Shown here: piece after piece, positions 63,103-64,000 of the stretch | Position numbering within the stretch: position 1 is the first letter of the stretch | Layout: each line of letters starts with the position of its first letter | Origin: Oceanirhabdus sp. W0125-5 | GTDB taxonomy: Bacteria; Bacillota; Clostridia; Clostridiales; Clostridiaceae | Direction: 5' to 3' | Assembly: GCF_027938815.1 (NCBI RefSeq) | Contig: NZ_CP115913.1 | Span: forward strand, 5,614,001 to 5,678,000 | Length of the DNA stretch: 64,000 nt | Position numbers and translations under genes: made by a program | Notes under the pieces: generated by a model | The model's input: only the letters and a program-made list of their open reading frames with translations | Told to the model about the DNA's origin: nothing | Databases searched by the model: none

Positions 63103-64000
63103 TTATTTCAAAGTAATTACATGAGTCTTATTAAGCCATTTACCCTCTTTTACTTCTCCAGCGTTAATCATAATTTTATTCCCTGAAGGATTCCACTTAA
63201 GCTCTGTTTCTATGTCTAAGTATGAAGTAGATAATTGATTTCTTTTATTCTTTTCAAGATCAATTAGGAAAAGCCCTTCCTCACCTTCTCCTCTTGAATT
63301 TACAATATAAGCTAATTTGGATCCATCATGTGACAAGCTAGTTCCGTATATCATTCTTCCTTCAGCTACTACATCTTTATTTTTTCCTTCTAAATCTACA
63401 AGTAATAGACTGTTCTTATCTTCCTTTAGATTACTTGTTTCAAGAATGAATTCATTTCCTTTTAGAGATAGGTGAAAGTCCATCACCCTATCTTCAATAA
63501 ATAATTTCTTTTCCTTTGTACTTATATCATATACCTTCATCTTCCTATCTAGCTCATTTTGCGTAGTATAATATATCCTGTTTCCAAGTTTTATGGCTTT
63601 ACTTATGTTTTCTTCATTTTCTACATCTTCAATTTTTGTTTCTTTTCCATTTATATTTATTATATAGAAACCAGTACCTTTATCAGGCATTACTAATTCT
63701 TCATTATTAACCCATATAGCTTCTGATAATTCACTGGCATAAAGCCCCTTCACTGATGCCTTAATCTTTCCTTTAAGGTTTAAAATATACCCAATTTGCC
63801 TAGCTTCATTAACATAAAAAACCTTCTTTTTATCCGGTGAAATATTAATATGTCCATATGGTAAGTTTTCAGGAGATACTATTTTTTCTTTTAAAAATGG
63901 AATATTTCTTAAATCATAGACTTCATCTTGAATTTCTTTCTCTATTTTTTCATCCTCTATTATCCCAAATATCTCATTATCCTCTAACCAACCGTATCCT
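63103..64000 (-). CDS. TolB/WD40-like beta-propeller protein (N-terminus beyond window edge)
   Basis: The frame is open to the right edge, so the start lies outside; 298 codons are visible. An internal GTG at 63751-63753 could be mistaken for a start but the frame continues upstream as GYGWLEDNEIFGIIEDEKIE, INISPDKKKVFYVNEARQIG and so on. Repeated blades show the pattern SPDKKKVFYV, SHDGSKLAYIV and NPSGNKIMINAG, typical of TolB-like propellers. In Gram-positive bacteria such proteins are often exported or lipoproteins, but the signal region is not visible here. Confidence 0.8.
   Translation of the reverse strand, partial: GYGWLEDNEIFGIIEDEKIEKEIQDEVYDLRNIPFLKEKIVSPENLPYGHINISPDKKKVFYVNEARQIGYILNLKGKIKASVKGLYASELSEAIWVNNEELVMPDKGTGFYIININGKETKIEDVENEENISKAIKLGNRIYYTTQNELDRKMKVYDISTKEKKLFIEDRVMDFHLSLKGNEFILETSNLKEDKNSLLLVDLEGKNKDVVAEGRMIYGTSLSHDGSKLAYIVNSRGEGEEGLFLIDLEKNKRNQLSTSYLDIETELKWNPSGNKIMINAGEVKEGKWLNKTHVITLK

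Noticed and set aside
63103..63753. Complete 216-aa gene starting at the GTG at 63753
   Set aside because: The frame stays open to the window edge with continuing beta-propeller repeats, so the GTG is internal.

Overview
The window is a low-GC, AT-rich stretch of a Clostridium-like (Firmicutes, Clostridia) chromosome. This is inferred from base composition, strong AGGAGG-type ribosome binding sites, frequent GTG/TTG starts, an Rnf complex in C-D-G-E-A-B order, rubrerythrin and a glycogen operon of the clostridial type. No rRNA, tRNA, CRISPR array, transposase or prophage gene was found. Many starts were moved downstream of the longest open frame because the ribosome binding site lies inside the longer frame.

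Layout. 1-3 kb: a MATE efflux pump (cut by the left edge) behind a MerR regulator, with a textbook 19-bp-spacer MerR promoter between them; a DUF3892 protein; rubrerythrin. 3-9 kb: a WG-repeat/DUF3298 lipoprotein, a YhhN-like membrane protein, a GNAT acetyltransferase, an Xre-TPR regulator and a DUF1858 protein. 8.8-13.3 kb: an accessory island of polymorphic-toxin tip cassettes with immunity genes (Ntox15 with a GAD-like/DUF1851 protein, HNH with SUKH, and an orphan YezG-type protein). The two toxin cassettes share a direct repeat of about 400 bp and lack a proper 5' end. 13.4-24.1 kb: a complete glycogen operon transcribed leftward as glgB-glgC-glgD-glgA-glgP-pulA. 24.2-25.4 kb: a membrane diguanylate cyclase. 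25.5-31.2 kb: a lysine/diaminopimelate operon (lysA-lysC-dapF-asd-dapB) behind a promoter, a lysine riboswitch and an intrinsic terminator. 31-35 kb: a second MATE transporter, an unknown protein, a methyltransferase, a Nudix stub and an unusual protein that joins a DNA-binding helix-turn-helix to an F1-ATPase beta-subunit-like region. 36-41.4 kb: the Rnf ferredoxin:NAD+ oxidoreductase operon rnfCDGEAB plus an RseC-like gene, divergent from that fusion gene. 42-48.5 kb: an MFS transporter, a membrane protein, a radical SAM protein and an ABC-2 exporter pair. 48.7-53.5 kb: a branched-chain amino acid ABC importer (livK-H-M-G-F). 53.7-61 kb: a DUF4153 membrane protein, then an ABC-2 exporter (ATPase plus two permeases) downstream of a LuxR-type response regulator and its DesK/NarL-type histidine kinase. 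61-64 kb: a DbpA-type RNA helicase, a small unknown protein and a beta-propeller protein cut by the right edge.

The most unusual items are three. (1) A dispersed intergenic element of about 200-250 bp occurs in four copies. Each starts with a hairpin whose sequence differs between copies but stays perfectly paired; three copies then have an outer stem enclosing three further hairpins (a cloverleaf), and all end in a terminal hairpin. (2) The toxin cassettes have reading frames that open at the end of a fragment of this same element. (3) The HTH/F1-beta fusion has a degenerate P-loop and sits head-to-head with the Rnf operon.
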